Part shown: positions 51,459 through 60,035 of the stretch, in pieces | Layout of the letters: every line of letters begins with the position of its first letter | Numbering within the stretch: the first letter of the stretch is position 1 | NCBI GenBank assembly: GCA_018268895.1 | Contig: JAFDVP010000001.1 | Span: 1,240,001 to 1,304,000, forward strand | From: Acidobacteriota bacterium | GTDB taxonomy: Bacteria; Acidobacteriota; Terriglobia; Terriglobales; Acidobacteriaceae | Direction of reading: 5' to 3' | Length of the DNA stretch: 64,000 nt | The notes under the pieces: generated by a model | What the model saw: the letters and a program-made list of their open reading frames with translations, nothing else | What the model was told of the DNA's origin: nothing | Databases searched by the model: none | Made by a program: the position numbers and the translations under genes

Positions 51459-51781
51459 TGGGCCTAGACATCGTAGAACTCGTCATGCGCGCCGAAGAAG
51501 TCTTCAACATCACCATCGAAGATTCCGACGCAGAACAACTCCGCACCGTAGGCGACCTCTACGAACTAGTCTGCAAGCTCCTCAACGTCTCCCCCACACC
51601 CAACCCCGCAACACCCGCCACCATCCACAAGCCCCCACCCCGCAAATACTCCTCACTCAAGACCTACACCGCCGACGACATCTGGATCATGCTAGTCGCC
51701 ATCATCCACGACCAGCTCCAGGTCGATGTCAGCGACATCCGCTACAACGCCAGGTTCCAGAACGACCTCGGTGCGGACTAA
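51458..51781 (+). CDS. acyl-carrier-protein-like protein with swapped halves and no DSL serine
   Basis: 107 residues. The first 42 (MGLDIVELVMRAEEVFNITIEDSDAEQLRTVGDL and on) match the second half of an acyl carrier protein, from just after the DSL motif onward. A Pro-rich linker (about 45-65) follows, and the last 35 (VAIIHDQLQVDVSDIRYNARFQNDLGAD) match the first half of an acyl carrier protein, ending precisely at LGAD before the Ser would come. The phosphopantetheine serine is therefore absent at both places. It could be a permuted scaffold protein rather than a carrier. Fold assignment is good; function unknown. Confidence 0.7.
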   Translation: MGLDIVELVMRAEEVFNITIEDSDAEQLRTVGDLYELVCKLLNVSPTPNPATPATIHKPPPRKYSSLKTYTADDIWIMLVAIIHDQLQVDVSDIRYNARFQNDLGAD

Positions 51782-51789
51782 ACCACCTA

Positions 51790-51904
51790 ATCGGGTGCCC
51801 CATTCATGCCGAAGGCATGGGTGGGATCATTCGAGCAAAGCTCGAACCGCCTTGCTTAAGGGCACGGCTTCAGCCGTGCCGCAACCGCGCCTCGAACGAG
51901 GCGC
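51790..51904. repeat. family B two-hairpin element followed by two more perfect hairpins
   Basis: 51790-51845: GGGTGCCC, first stem CCCATTCATGCC-GAA-GGCATGGGTGGG (with two G-U pairs) and second TCGAGC-AAA-GCTCGA. 51861-51880: GGCACGGCT-TC-AGCCGTGCC (9 bp). 51887-51904: GCGCCTCG-AA-CGAGGCGC (8 bp). The rest of the 310-bp gap to the next gene (51905-52091) holds no gene I can see; it probably contains that gene's promoter. Confidence 0.75.
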
Positions 51905-52091
51905 TACCGCTCTGCCGAAGGCCGTCGCGAAGCCCGAAGGGCGAAACGACTGACCTATTCGCAAGCGCATCCCGGCCAGCCCTACGACGATAGTTGGGCC
52001 GTCATCTGCCTGTGTGCTTTTCGGATCGAAGCTGATAATGTGATATGCGGCTTCCACTCCTGCAACGCGGTAGCGCCCCGGGGGAGATACT

Positions 52092-52571
52092 ATGACCCGA
52101 CGCTTTATCCTTTCGGCCTTCGGATCTGTCTTGGTGCTGGCCTTCACCGTGGCGCATGCAGCGCCCCCTGATGATCCCGTCCTGGGGACCTGGAAGCTGA
52201 ACACCGACAAGTCGAAATTCACTCCCGGCCCAGGATGGCAGAGCCAGATTCGAACATACCAAGCCACTCCGGCAGGCGCTTCGGTCAGCTGGACCGGAGT
52301 CGATGCGAATGGCGAGAAGATGCAGGTGAGTTACACGTATAAATATGATGGGCGCGATTATCCGATGACCGGTTCGGCAAGCTACGACACGTTGAATGCC
52401 ATTCGGATCGACGCATGGACGGTCAGATCGGAGGAAAAACGAGACAACAAAATCGTGGGCATTGCCGTGCGCACTGTCTCACGAGACGGAAAAGTTCTGA
52501 CCATCACTGACGAAGGCACCAACCGAAAAGGCATGGCATTCTCGCAAGTGTTGGTGTTCGACCGACAGTGA
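52092..52571 (+). CDS. exported lipocalin-like beta-barrel protein
   Basis: 159 residues with a signal peptide (MTRRFILSAFGSVLVLAFTVAHA). The mature part starts PPDDPVLGTWKLNTDKSKF, the GTWKLN opening common in small secreted lipocalin-like proteins of Acidobacteria, then alternating beta strands (RTYQATPAGASVSWTGVDANG, MTGSASYDTLNAIRIDAWTV, DGKVLTITDEGTN). It predicts a small periplasmic or secreted barrel that may bind a ligand; none is known. Stands alone between two repeat blocks. Confidence 0.65.
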   Translation: MTRRFILSAFGSVLVLAFTVAHAAPPDDPVLGTWKLNTDKSKFTPGPGWQSQIRTYQATPAGASVSWTGVDANGEKMQVSYTYKYDGRDYPMTGSASYDTLNAIRIDAWTVRSEEKRDNKIVGIAVRTVSRDGKVLTITDEGTNRKGMAFSQVLVFDRQ

Positions 52572-52633
52572 TCGTATTCGGCCTCGGAACAAACAACGGA
52601 CGGGTGGCCCATGCATCAAAATCTCACTACACA

Positions 52634-52700
52634 CTGGGTGCCCCAATCATGACGCAGTCTCATCGCGGCATGATTGGGGCATTCGACTGAAGCTCGAAAC
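52634..52700. repeat. two-hairpin dispersed element (family B)
   Basis: GGGTG opens it. The first stem is a perfect 11 bp, CCCCAATCATG (52641-52651) with CATGATTGGGG (52669-52679); the second uses TTCGA/TCGAA (52682-52698). The stem sequence differs from the copies at 27605, 51790 and 53992 but still pairs. Confidence 0.75.
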
Positions 52701-52850
52701 CGACACCCGCACAAAATCTGTCAAGCCCGATCGTGTGCAAATTCTTCAGCATTCATCCCGCAAATGAAATAAATCAAAACTACTTACCACTCCAAGAAAA
52801 TTCTCCACAAAAGCGCCTGTTTACCACCCTCAAATCCCTACAATAGAAAT

Positions 52851-52897
52851 AGCTAACGAGAAAGCCCCGGCATTCCGCCGGGGTTTTCTCGTTAGCT
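52851..52897 (+). terminator. long hairpin/terminator in the gene-free stretch 52572-53040
   Basis: A 21-bp stem with a 5-base loop: AGCTAACGAGAAAGCCCCGG then C, loop ATTCC, then the complement. The one mismatch is a G opposite U when read as plus-strand RNA. The inner CCCCGGC/GCCGGGG followed by TTTTCT works as an intrinsic terminator. The 469-bp gap also holds the family B copy at 52634 and an AT-rich stretch (52740-52850) with no ORF of note. Its upstream transcript, if any, is unknown; a small RNA ending here is possible. Confidence 0.6.
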
Positions 52898-53040
52898 CCA
52901 CAAACCATCTGCTTTGAAGATTTTGCACGCACCAACACCAGATTTCCTGGATTTTCAGGGTTTGGCAAAAGAACTGCGCCCGTGGTCCAGATCTAACTTA
53001 TCTATTTTGAATATTTTGCATAAAAACAGGAGGGGTACCC

Positions 53041-53472
53041 ATGCTCAATGAAGCCATGCACAACAACGACAAGCCGACGAATCTCTACCAATGCCACCAC
53101 ATCTTCCCCGACGACACCCGCTGCGGCAGCCCACGCATGCGCGACGAGCAGTTCTGCTACCACCACCACGACTCACGCCGTCCCGTCGTCCGTCCCCACA
53201 ACCGTATCGCCCGTCGCAGCACCTTCTCCCTCTTCACACCCACCAGCCAGAACGCCCTGCTGGAGTCACTCGGAGAAGTTATGACCCGCATCGCCGCCAA
53301 CGACATCGATCCCCGACGTGCCGGCCTGCTCCTCTACGCCCTCCAGCTCGCCTCCACCAACCTGCGCTCCGCCCGCCAGTCCAACGAGCCCGAGTTGACG
53401 CTCCACCCAGACTTCTTCAACGAACCGATGCCCGAGCCCCGAGCCCCCCTTCCAAAGAGCACATGCAGCTAA
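53041..53472 (+). CDS. hypothetical protein with N-terminal Cys/His zinc-binding-like cluster
   Basis: 143 residues from ATG 53041, after AGGAGGGG; an ATG at 53056 is also in frame. The N-terminus has CHHIFPDDTRCGSPRM and then FCYHHH, a C-x9-C...C-x-H-H arrangement that would bind one zinc. The rest is a helical stretch (LLESLGEVMTRIAANDIDPRRAGLLLYALQLAS) and a Pro-rich tail. Similar Cys-His small proteins are frequent in Acidobacteria; no function is known. A regulatory or nucleic-acid-binding role is guesswork. Confidence 0.65.
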   Translation: MLNEAMHNNDKPTNLYQCHHIFPDDTRCGSPRMRDEQFCYHHHDSRRPVVRPHNRIARRSTFSLFTPTSQNALLESLGEVMTRIAANDIDPRRAGLLLYALQLASTNLRSARQSNEPELTLHPDFFNEPMPEPRAPLPKSTCS

Positions 53473-53557
53473 CAAAGAATCCTTCCCCACCTGTCCCTCT
53501 AAAGGCCTACAATTCCTCACTCCCCCGGGCCACAATTCCAATCTCCTGAGAACCGTC

Positions 53558-53956
53558 ATGCTCGGAAAACACCTCGGCACCGTCAAAGGCAAGCGGCTCG
53601 TCCGCCGCGTCCTCACCGTCACCCCGCCAACCGCAGAAGTCTCCTTCGAAGACTCCGGCGACATCCTCGGCGTCCACGTCACCGGCATGGGGACGTACAC
53701 CTCCGCCGTCCGCGCCGACGGCTCCATCTTTGGCACAGGACAAGGCATGAGCCTCACCGACAACGGCGAGGCCGTCACCTGGACCGGCTCCGGCCTCGGC
53801 AAGTTCGGCCCCGGAGGCTCCGTCAGCTATCGCGGCATGCTCTTCTTCCAGACCACCTCCACCCAGCTCGCCGCACTCAACAACACCTGCGCCGCCTTCG
53901 AGTACGAGGTCGACCCCTCCGGCAACACCACCTCCAACATGTGGGAGTGGAAGTAG
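53558..53956 (+). CDS. hypothetical beta-rich protein
   Basis: 132 residues, no signal peptide and no transmembrane segment. It is dominated by Gly/Thr/Ser-rich beta strands (VRRVLTVTPPTAEVSFEDSGDILGVHVTGMGTYTS, GTGQGMSLTDNGEAVTWTGSGLG, GGSVSYRGMLFFQTTS). It looks like a small beta-barrel or allene-oxide-cyclase-like fold, but I cannot assign it. It follows the zinc-cluster gene by 85 bp on the same strand and may be co-transcribed. Confidence 0.6.
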   Translation: MLGKHLGTVKGKRLVRRVLTVTPPTAEVSFEDSGDILGVHVTGMGTYTSAVRADGSIFGTGQGMSLTDNGEAVTWTGSGLGKFGPGGSVSYRGMLFFQTTSTQLAALNNTCAAFEYEVDPSGNTTSNMWEWK

Positions 53957-53991
53957 ACGCCGAGCATCCTACATCGAGAATCCAACTATCA

Positions 53992-54058
53992 ATCGGGTGC
54001 CCTACATCTGACTGCCTCCACCGCCAGATGTGGGACATTCGAGCAAAGCTCAAACCAC
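53992..54058. repeat. two-hairpin dispersed element (family B)
   Basis: AATCGGGTGCCC opens it; first stem CCCTACATCTG with CAGATGTGGG (one bulged T) and second GAGC-AAA-GCTC at 54041-54051. The remaining ~140 bp to the PAP2 gene contain a small CGCTCC/GGAGCG hairpin near 54123-54145 and nothing else I can see. Confidence 0.7.
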
Positions 54059-54197
54059 CTCAAACAACCCCACCTAAACCCTCTACTCCAAAAGAGTTAG
54101 TTTTCCAAGAAGAAAGAGGTGGTACGCTCCCATAAATAGGAGCGTTACAACGGCGCTTCAAGCCGATCAAATTTCGCGAACATCCCCAAGGCCCGGC

Positions 54198-54905
54198 ATG
54201 AACCCGTTCGACATAAGCATCATTCACTTCCTGAATCAGTTTGCACAAAGATCACAGACCTTCGACTCCTTCAACAATCTGCTCTCCGCCAGTCATGTGT
54301 CGACGGCCGCCCCCGTTGTAGCCATCCTCTGGTGGGGCTGGTTCCGTAACAAAGGAGAGAACAACCGGGACCGGCGAATCGTGATCTCCACCGTCGTCTT
54401 GTGTACAGCGTCCATCTTCGTCGCAAGAGTTCTCGCCATCTCTCTTCCTTATCGCGAACGTCCGTTGCGGAACCCCCTCCTGCATTTCCGCGTCCCCATC
54501 GGCGGGAGCCCGGACTTCCTCATGCGATGGAGCGCCTTCCCCAGCGACCACGCAGTATTCCTCTTCTGCCTGGCTACCTCTGTCTTCTTCCTTTCGCGCA
54601 GGTTGGGAATCGCAGTCTTTTGCTATGCGTTCATCCTTGGCGGATCGCGTGTCTACCTCGGTATCCACTATCCAACCGATATTCTGGTGGGCGCCCTGCT
54701 GGGAACCGGCATCGCCAGTCTCAGCTTGATCGAGCCTCTAAGAAATTACCTCAGTTCCAAACCGATACGTTGGGCCGAAAAATCGCCCACCTCCTTCTAT
54801 CCCTGCTTCTATCTCATCACCTTCTTGTTTGGAACGATGTTCGACTCTCTCCGCGAAGTTGCGCTCGAGATCTGGCACGCAAGCTACCGCTTCCTTCATC
54901 ACTAA
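54198..54905 (+). CDS. PAP2-family membrane phosphatase
   Basis: 235 residues. The phosphatase signature is complete: first part in LPYRERPLRNP, second part in RWSAFPSDHAVFLF (PSDH in place of PSGH), third part in GGSRVYLGIHYPTDILVGALLG, with the nucleophile His and Asp partner. Membrane helices precede and follow the active site (five or six in all). Such enzymes act on lipid phosphates such as undecaprenyl diphosphate or phosphatidate. Substrate is not determined. It precedes the truncated hemoglobin gene by about 90 bp. Confidence 0.85.
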   Translation: MNPFDISIIHFLNQFAQRSQTFDSFNNLLSASHVSTAAPVVAILWWGWFRNKGENNRDRRIVISTVVLCTASIFVARVLAISLPYRERPLRNPLLHFRVPIGGSPDFLMRWSAFPSDHAVFLFCLATSVFFLSRRLGIAVFCYAFILGGSRVYLGIHYPTDILVGALLGTGIASLSLIEPLRNYLSSKPIRWAEKSPTSFYPCFYLITFLFGTMFDSLREVALEIWHASYRFLHH

Positions 54906-54997
54906 GCCGATGCACGACGGCCCATAAACGAAAGCCCTGGCGGATCAGATATGGGGGTCATTCGGTGCGGACGCCCGGTCGGTTCTAAAATGTCTTC

Positions 54998-55372
54998 ATG
55001 AGCACGAAGATCACCGAACCCGAGATATCCATCCTCGTCGAAACCTTCTATAACAAGGTCCGCCGCGATCCCGACATCGGGCCCATCTTCAACGCCATCG
55101 TCGACGACTGGACCTATCACCTCGCCCTCCTCAAGGACTTCTGGTCCACGGTGCTGCTCACCACCGGCCGCTACAAAGGCGACCCCATGATGAAGCACCT
55201 TCAGCTCCCGCTCGACCACGAGCACTTCGAGCGCTGGTTGTCTCTCTTCGCCGAGACAGCCAACGAGGTCCTCACACCGGAGCACGCCGCCGAGGTCATC
55301 GATAAATCGCACCGCATCGCCCAGAACTTCAAGGCAGGCATCGCCTACGTGCAGCAACGATCGGCGCAATAA
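54998..55372 (+). CDS. group III truncated hemoglobin
   Basis: 124 residues, the usual length. It has ISILVETFYNKVRRDPDIGPIFN near the N-terminus, LALLKDFWSTVLLTTGRYKGDPM, and a proximal His in LPLDHEHFERWLSLF, a pattern of group III trHb (HbP-like). It binds heme and oxygen or NO in the cytoplasm; physiological role unknown. The next gene, the fucosidase, starts 12 bp later, so they are likely co-transcribed although they have no evident functional link. Confidence 0.87.
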   Translation: MSTKITEPEISILVETFYNKVRRDPDIGPIFNAIVDDWTYHLALLKDFWSTVLLTTGRYKGDPMMKHLQLPLDHEHFERWLSLFAETANEVLTPEHAAEVIDKSHRIAQNFKAGIAYVQQRSAQ

Positions 55373-55384
55373 TCGGAAGTCTCC

Positions 55385-56731
55385 ATGCTCAAATCAATCA
55401 CAGCCATCCTCTGCACCGCCTTCTTCGCCGCAGCACAGGCCCAAAGCTTCCCCGACATTAAACCCTCGCCCGCGCAGATCGCCTGGCAGGATCTCGAGAT
55501 CGGCGTCATCATCCACTTCTCCACCAACACCTTCCTCAACCGCGAATGGGGCGACGGAACCGCTTCACCCTCCACATTCAACCCAACTAACGTCGACACC
55601 GACCAGTGGATGCAAGCCGCCAAAGCAGGCGGAGCGAAGTACGCCGTCCTTGTCGCCAAACATCACGACGGCTTCGCCCTCTTCCCCAGCGCGCATACGG
55701 GCTACTCAGTGAAAGCCAGCCCCTGGCTCAACGGGAAGGGCGACCTCGTCCGCTTCGCCTCCAACTCCGCGCACAAGGCCGGACTAGGCTTCGGTGTCTA
55801 CCTCTCGCCCTGGGACCGTCATGATCCGCGCTACGCCGACCCTGTTGCCTACGACAAGTACTACCTCTCGCAACTCACAGAACTTGCCACCCACTACGGC
55901 CCGCTCACCGAGTTCTGGCTCGACGGCGCAGGCTCCGCCGGCCGCACCTACGACTTCGACAAGATCGTCCAGGAGCTTCGTACCTATCAGCCCAACACCC
56001 TCGTCTTCGCCGACGTCGCGCTCTACAAAAACGCAGACATCCGCTGGGTCGGCTCCGAGGACGGCACCGTACCTTACGAAAACTGGAACGTCATCGACCG
56101 CACCGGCTACCTCCGCTGGCGCCCGATCGAAGCAGACACCCCGCTTCGTAAACTGCACTGGTTCTGGCATCCCAACGACGAGGCCTCCCTGCTCACTGTC
56201 GATGAATTGTTGAATATCTACACAAAGACAGTAGGCCGGGGCGCGCAACTTATGCTCGGGCTCGCCCCCGACAACGCCGGGCGCCTTCCTGAATCCGACG
56301 CCACACGCCTCCGCGAGTTTGGCGAAGCCGTTCAGCGCATCTACGGAAACGACAAAAACCTCGCCGTCAAAACGCCGCACACACTCAATGAAGCATCTGC
56401 ATCAGCCGCCGTCGACAACGACCCTGCAACCTTCTGGTCCGCTCCAGCGCGTCACGCCACGCTTGAGCTTCGCTTCGGCAAGCCAATCACCTTCGACCGC
56501 GCGCTCACCATGGAGTGGCTCAACGAAGGACAGCACGTCGAAGAGTACAGCATCGAGGCTTGGCAGAACGGCGCATGGAAGACGATCGCCCACGCACAGG
56601 CGATCGGGCACAAGAAAATTGACTTATTCTCCCCGATAACCGCGCAGCGAGTGCGCCTCAATCTGCTGTCTACTGCTGGATCAGCGGCAATTCGAGAGTT
56701 CCAGCTCTTCAACGGAACGACAACCAGATAG
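55385..56731 (+). CDS. alpha-L-fucosidase, GH29, with C-terminal discoidin-like domain
   Basis: 448 residues with a signal peptide (MLKSITAILCTAFFAAAQAQS). GH29 TIM barrel (about 25-315): IGVIIHFSTNTFLNREWGDG, AKYAVLVAKHHDGFALFPS, and the catalytic nucleophile Asp in TEFWLDGAGSAG. The last about 120 residues form a beta-sandwich of F5/8-type C (discoidin) kind (ATFWSAPARHATLELRFGKPITFDRALTMEWLNEGQ), often carbohydrate-binding. Predicted secreted or periplasmic, removing fucose from glycans. Substrate linkage unknown. Only 12 bp follow the hemoglobin gene. Confidence 0.9.
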   Translation: MLKSITAILCTAFFAAAQAQSFPDIKPSPAQIAWQDLEIGVIIHFSTNTFLNREWGDGTASPSTFNPTNVDTDQWMQAAKAGGAKYAVLVAKHHDGFALFPSAHTGYSVKASPWLNGKGDLVRFASNSAHKAGLGFGVYLSPWDRHDPRYADPVAYDKYYLSQLTELATHYGPLTEFWLDGAGSAGRTYDFDKIVQELRTYQPNTLVFADVALYKNADIRWVGSEDGTVPYENWNVIDRTGYLRWRPIEADTPLRKLHWFWHPNDEASLLTVDELLNIYTKTVGRGAQLMLGLAPDNAGRLPESDATRLREFGEAVQRIYGNDKNLAVKTPHTLNEASASAAVDNDPATFWSAPARHATLELRFGKPITFDRALTMEWLNEGQHVEEYSIEAWQNGAWKTIAHAQAIGHKKIDLFSPITAQRVRLNLLSTAGSAAIREFQLFNGTTTR

Positions 56732-56825
56732 AGAACTTACGATCAAAGATCGATAACCCTCCGGCACACGAGACGGAATCTGCATCGTATCTCTTTAGCA
56801 AAATCTCCAGGGAGACGACTAAGAC

Positions 56826-56969
56826 ATGATCCTCCTCATCATCGTACTTATTCTATTGTTTGGCTTAGGCGGATACCGCATGGGACCTGGGCTGGGATAC
56901 TACGGAGGAGGAGGACTCAGCCTTATCCTCACCATAGTCCTGATTCTGCTTCTGCTTAAAGTTATTTAG
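56826..56969 (+). CDS. DUF3309-family small membrane protein
   Basis: 47 residues: MILLIIVLILLFGLGGYRMG, then GPGLGYYGGGGLSLILTIVL and a hydrophobic end. A Gly/Tyr-rich centre between two hydrophobic helices is diagnostic of DUF3309. AGGGAGA lies upstream. It would be missed by a minimum length of 60 residues. Its stop overlaps the J-domain gene on the opposite strand by 4 bp, leaving no terminator between. Function unknown; such genes are often stress-induced. Confidence 0.72.
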   Translation: MILLIIVLILLFGLGGYRMGPGLGYYGGGGLSLILTIVLILLLLKVI

Positions 56970-57769
56970 GGTCTGGGAGTTTCTACGAGAAGCTTCATCA
57001 TTCTCATCAAGCAACGATTATAGGCCGCAGTCCCATCACGGCTCTTCGTCTTCTTGCAGGCCGATTGAATTCCCGATCGGTCCTCGGCGCTCAGCGACGA
57101 CATATCAGGCGCAGCATTGCCCAATTGAGCGCTGACACATTCCTGATACTTAGCCGGATCCTGTTGTTCCTTCTCACGTTGGCAGACTGATTCCACGCGT
57201 TCTGCCTCTGCATCTGTTAGCTGGCGAACACGGAATGAAGGTGTAACGGCTCGATGAGGAGGATTTGTCTTGCCCGGGGAAACATGCAACTCAGTACGGG
57301 GTGAAGCATCAGTGCCGCTGTTGCCTTTGCTCATTGGTTCCTGACTCTGCGTCTCTGGAATCACTTGAGGCTCCGCCACCGTTTTCGATCTGAAATGAAG
57401 TGCCATCACCACAACCAATACAACAATTGCCGCACAACACCCGGCAACCGTCCAGCCAACTGTAATTCGCTTCAAACCCATAACATCGTGACGCCCGCCT
57501 TTTGCTGACCGCATGTCAGAACTTCGGTATGCCTTGGCGGCTTTCGCACTGGATGAATAAACACCTACCGGCCCCGGATGCGACTGCAACACTCGATAGG
57601 CATCATTAATCTGTTGGAGCTTCTCCTCAGCCTTGCGACGCAATCGCACGTCGTTCCCGAAGCGATCAGGATGCCAGACCTTCACAAGATCTCGATAAGC
57701 CTCTTTTATCTCTGTGGCAGCTGCACCAGCCTCCAGCCCCAAAGCTTCAAGTGCATCATCTGGCAGCAC
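56966..57769 (-). CDS. membrane J-domain (DnaJ-like) protein
   Basis: 267 residues. N-terminal J-domain (about 1-65) with EIKEAYRDLVKVWHPDRFGND, where the HPD that stimulates DnaK is intact, and LQQINDAYRVLQ. A transmembrane helix follows (about 98-120, TVAGCCAAIVVLVVVMALHF). The remaining half is low-complexity then helical (AERVESVCQREKEQQDPAKYQECVSAQL) with four or more cysteines that might form disulfides outside the cytoplasm. The J-domain would be cytoplasmic. Specialised co-chaperone; target unknown. Confidence 0.8.
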   Translation of the reverse strand: MLPDDALEALGLEAGAAATEIKEAYRDLVKVWHPDRFGNDVRLRRKAEEKLQQINDAYRVLQSHPGPVGVYSSSAKAAKAYRSSDMRSAKGGRHDVMGLKRITVGWTVAGCCAAIVVLVVVMALHFRSKTVAEPQVIPETQSQEPMSKGNSGTDASPRTELHVSPGKTNPPHRAVTPSFRVRQLTDAEAERVESVCQREKEQQDPAKYQECVSAQLGNAAPDMSSLSAEDRSGIQSACKKTKSRDGTAAYNRCLMRMMKLLVETPRP

Positions 57770-57810
57770 ACAATACTCCTCTGAATCAGATCGGTTTTGC
57801 CGAACTGAAT

Positions 57811-59397
57811 CTATCGTCGTGACGAGCCGCCAAGCAACGATCCCAGTACGCCACGGATAATCTGCCGTCCGACGGTGCTTCCCATCGTGCGTGCAGCGCT
57901 CTTCACCATCGCCTGCACAACTGTGTCGCCACGCCGAGACCCACCACCGCCCAGCACTCCGCCCAACGCTGTACCAGCGGCCTCAAGGCTGCCCAACCAG
58001 CCAGACCCCGAGCCTCCTTGCGGCGCAGTTCCAGCTCCCGCACCGCTCGCCGCTGGAGCATTCGGTGCGCTGCCGGCTTCTATTTTGCCCTTCAGCTTCT
58101 CGTAAGCCGACTCACGATCAACGGCCGTCTCATACACGCCCGCAACCAGGGAGCTCCTGATAATTGCCGCTCGCTGCTCGGGCGTAATCGGCCCAATCTG
58201 GCTGTGCGGCGAGCACACCATCGCGCGTTCGACGACGCCAGGAATTCCCTTCGCATCGAGAAACGAAACCAGCGCCTCGCCGACTCCCATCTGCGTGATG
58301 ACCTCTTCGACGTCGAGCTTCGGGTTCTCGCGGAAGGTCTGCGCCGCCGCCTTCACTGCCTTCTGGTCTTTCGGCGAAAACGCGCGCAGCGCATGTTGCA
58401 CACGATTCCCAAGCTGTCCCAGCACAGTGTCCGGCACATCGATCGGATTCTGCGTCACAAAAAAAACGCCGACGCCTTTGGATCGAATCAGGCGGACAAC
58501 CTGCTCAATCCGCGATTGCAGCACCGGCGGCAGATCGTTGAACAGCAGGTGCGCTTCATCGAAGAAGAAGACCAGCTTCGGCTTCTCCTGGTCGCCGACC
58601 TCGGGCAGCTTTTCAAAAAGCTCACTCATCAGCCAGAGCAGAAACGTCGCATACAATTGCGGCGATTGAAGCAACTTGTCCGCTGCAAGTATATTCACCA
58701 CTCCCTTGCCGCTGGAGTCGGTCTGCAACAGGTCTTCGATATTCAGTGCAGGCTCACCGAAGAACTGATCTCCCCCCTGCTGACCCAGCGTCACAAGCCC
58801 GCGCTGAATCGCGCCGATACTCGCTGCAGAGATATTGCCATAACTCGTCTGATACTCCTTCGCGTGTTCAGAGACATGCAGCAGCATCGCCTGCAGGTCC
58901 TTCATGTCCAGCAACAACAGCCCGTTGTCGTCTGCGATCTTGAAGACAAGCGTCAACACGCCGGTTTGCGTGTCGTTCAGATTCAGAATGCGGCTGAACA
59001 GCAGCGGCCCCATTTCGCTCACCGTCGACCGCACCGGATGTCCTTCCTTACCGAAGACGTCCCAGAAGACCACCGGGCAGCCGGCAAACTGCACCTCGCC
59101 GAGTCCCAGCGATCTCACGCGCTCATCGAACTTCGGCGAGCTCTTCCCCGGCTGGCTAATCCCTGACAGATCGCCCTTCACATCCGCCGCAAACACCGGC
59201 ACTCCGATGGAGCTTAGCGCCTCGGCCATCACCTGCAACGTCACGGTTTTGCCGGTTCCCGTTGCCCCGGCCACCAGCCCATGGCGGTTCGACATCCCCG
59301 GCAGCAGATACAACTCGTCGCTGCCCTTTGCAATCATCGGCATCTCAACCATCTCGCGCATATCCTCCGGAACAAATACTTCAGCACCTTTCACCAT
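57811..59397 (-). CDS. HerA-like/DUF853 P-loop ATPase
   Basis: 528 residues. Walker [20 protein letters not shown]; Walker B region: [17 protein letters not shown]; sensor-type motifs: [27 protein letters not shown]. This is the DUF853/HerA-like group of hexameric ATPases (FtsK/HerA superfamily). The C-terminus (about 440-528) is Gly/Ala/Ser-rich ([20 protein letters not shown]) with a last helical stretch. Family members process or pump DNA, but roles differ; NurA is not adjacent. Starts 27 bp before the GNAT gene's stop. Confidence 0.85.
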   Translation of the reverse strand: MVKGAEVFVPEDMREMVEMPMIAKGSDELYLLPGMSNRHGLVAGATGTGKTVTLQVMAEALSSIGVPVFAADVKGDLSGISQPGKSSPKFDERVRSLGLGEVQFAGCPVVFWDVFGKEGHPVRSTVSEMGPLLFSRILNLNDTQTGVLTLVFKIADDNGLLLLDMKDLQAMLLHVSEHAKEYQTSYGNISAASIGAIQRGLVTLGQQGGDQFFGEPALNIEDLLQTDSSGKGVVNILAADKLLQSPQLYATFLLWLMSELFEKLPEVGDQEKPKLVFFFDEAHLLFNDLPPVLQSRIEQVVRLIRSKGVGVFFVTQNPIDVPDTVLGQLGNRVQHALRAFSPKDQKAVKAAAQTFRENPKLDVEEVITQMGVGEALVSFLDAKGIPGVVERAMVCSPHSQIGPITPEQRAAIIRSSLVAGVYETAVDRESAYEKLKGKIEAGSAPNAPAASGAGAGTAPQGGSGSGWLGSLEAAGTALGGVLGGGGSRRGDTVVQAMVKSAARTMGSTVGRQIIRGVLGSLLGGSSRR

Positions 59398-59424
59398 ATC
59401 GCATCTGTCTGCGCCTCTCGCCTT

Positions 59425-60006
59425 TCAAGGCGACGAGCCGAGATCCTTCACCATCCGCACAACTTCGATCTCTTCGCCGTCGCCGACTGGCACCTTCACT
59501 CGTCCGGCTTCGCTGTATCCCTTCAGCGAGTACAACGCCACGCCCGTCAGCGTACTTCCCATCTCGAAGCGCCGAAATCCTGCCGCCACGGCCGCATTCT
59601 CCGCGGCCTCAAGGAGCAGGCTCCCCAGCCCCCTGCGCGCAAACTTTGGATGAACAAAGATCGCCCGCACCTTCGCCGCATCCACTGCCGGGTCCAGCAA
59701 CTCTGGTTCGATCGCCTCCACCTGGCTGTCGCCGCCATAGAGAGTCCGGCGCTTCGACCAGCCGCCACATCCGGCAATCTCGCCATCCCCATCCACGGCA
59801 ACGAAATACGTCTTGTCGGCGATTAATCGGCTGTCGATGGTGAACACCGTCTTCAACGCAGAATCGATCTGCGCCGCAGAATAATCCCCCGCCTGCAGCC
59901 CGCGCACCGACGCATCGATAAGTCTGCCTATCGCCTTTACGTCCGCCTCCGTCGCTACCCTGATGGAAAAATTCATGCCTTTCAGTTTATGGAATGCCTT
60001 GCTCAT
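59425..60006 (-). CDS. GNAT-family N-acetyltransferase
   Basis: 193 residues from ATG 60006, or 183 from ATG 59976 (MNFSIRVATEADVKAI), where most family members start. The GNAT fold is clear: FVAVDGDGEIAGCGGWSKRR, then VRAIFVHPKFARRGLGSLLLEAAENAA, the acetyl-CoA loop RRGLGS. Substrate unknown. Divergent from, and overlapping by sequence with the leader of, the dienelactone hydrolase gene. Confidence 0.82.
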   Translation of the reverse strand: MSKAFHKLKGMNFSIRVATEADVKAIGRLIDASVRGLQAGDYSAAQIDSALKTVFTIDSRLIADKTYFVAVDGDGEIAGCGGWSKRRTLYGGDSQVEAIEPELLDPAVDAAKVRAIFVHPKFARRGLGSLLLEAAENAAVAAGFRRFEMGSTLTGVALYSLKGYSEAGRVKVPVGDGEEIEVVRMVKDLGSSP

Positions 60007-60035
60007 GCCACCTCGAACGCCTTACACTTTCGCCC

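Noticed and set aside
52634..54058. The clustered palindromes as a CRISPR array
   Set aside because: Copies are irregularly spaced over kilobases, their stems differ in sequence, and there are no uniform spacers or cas genes.
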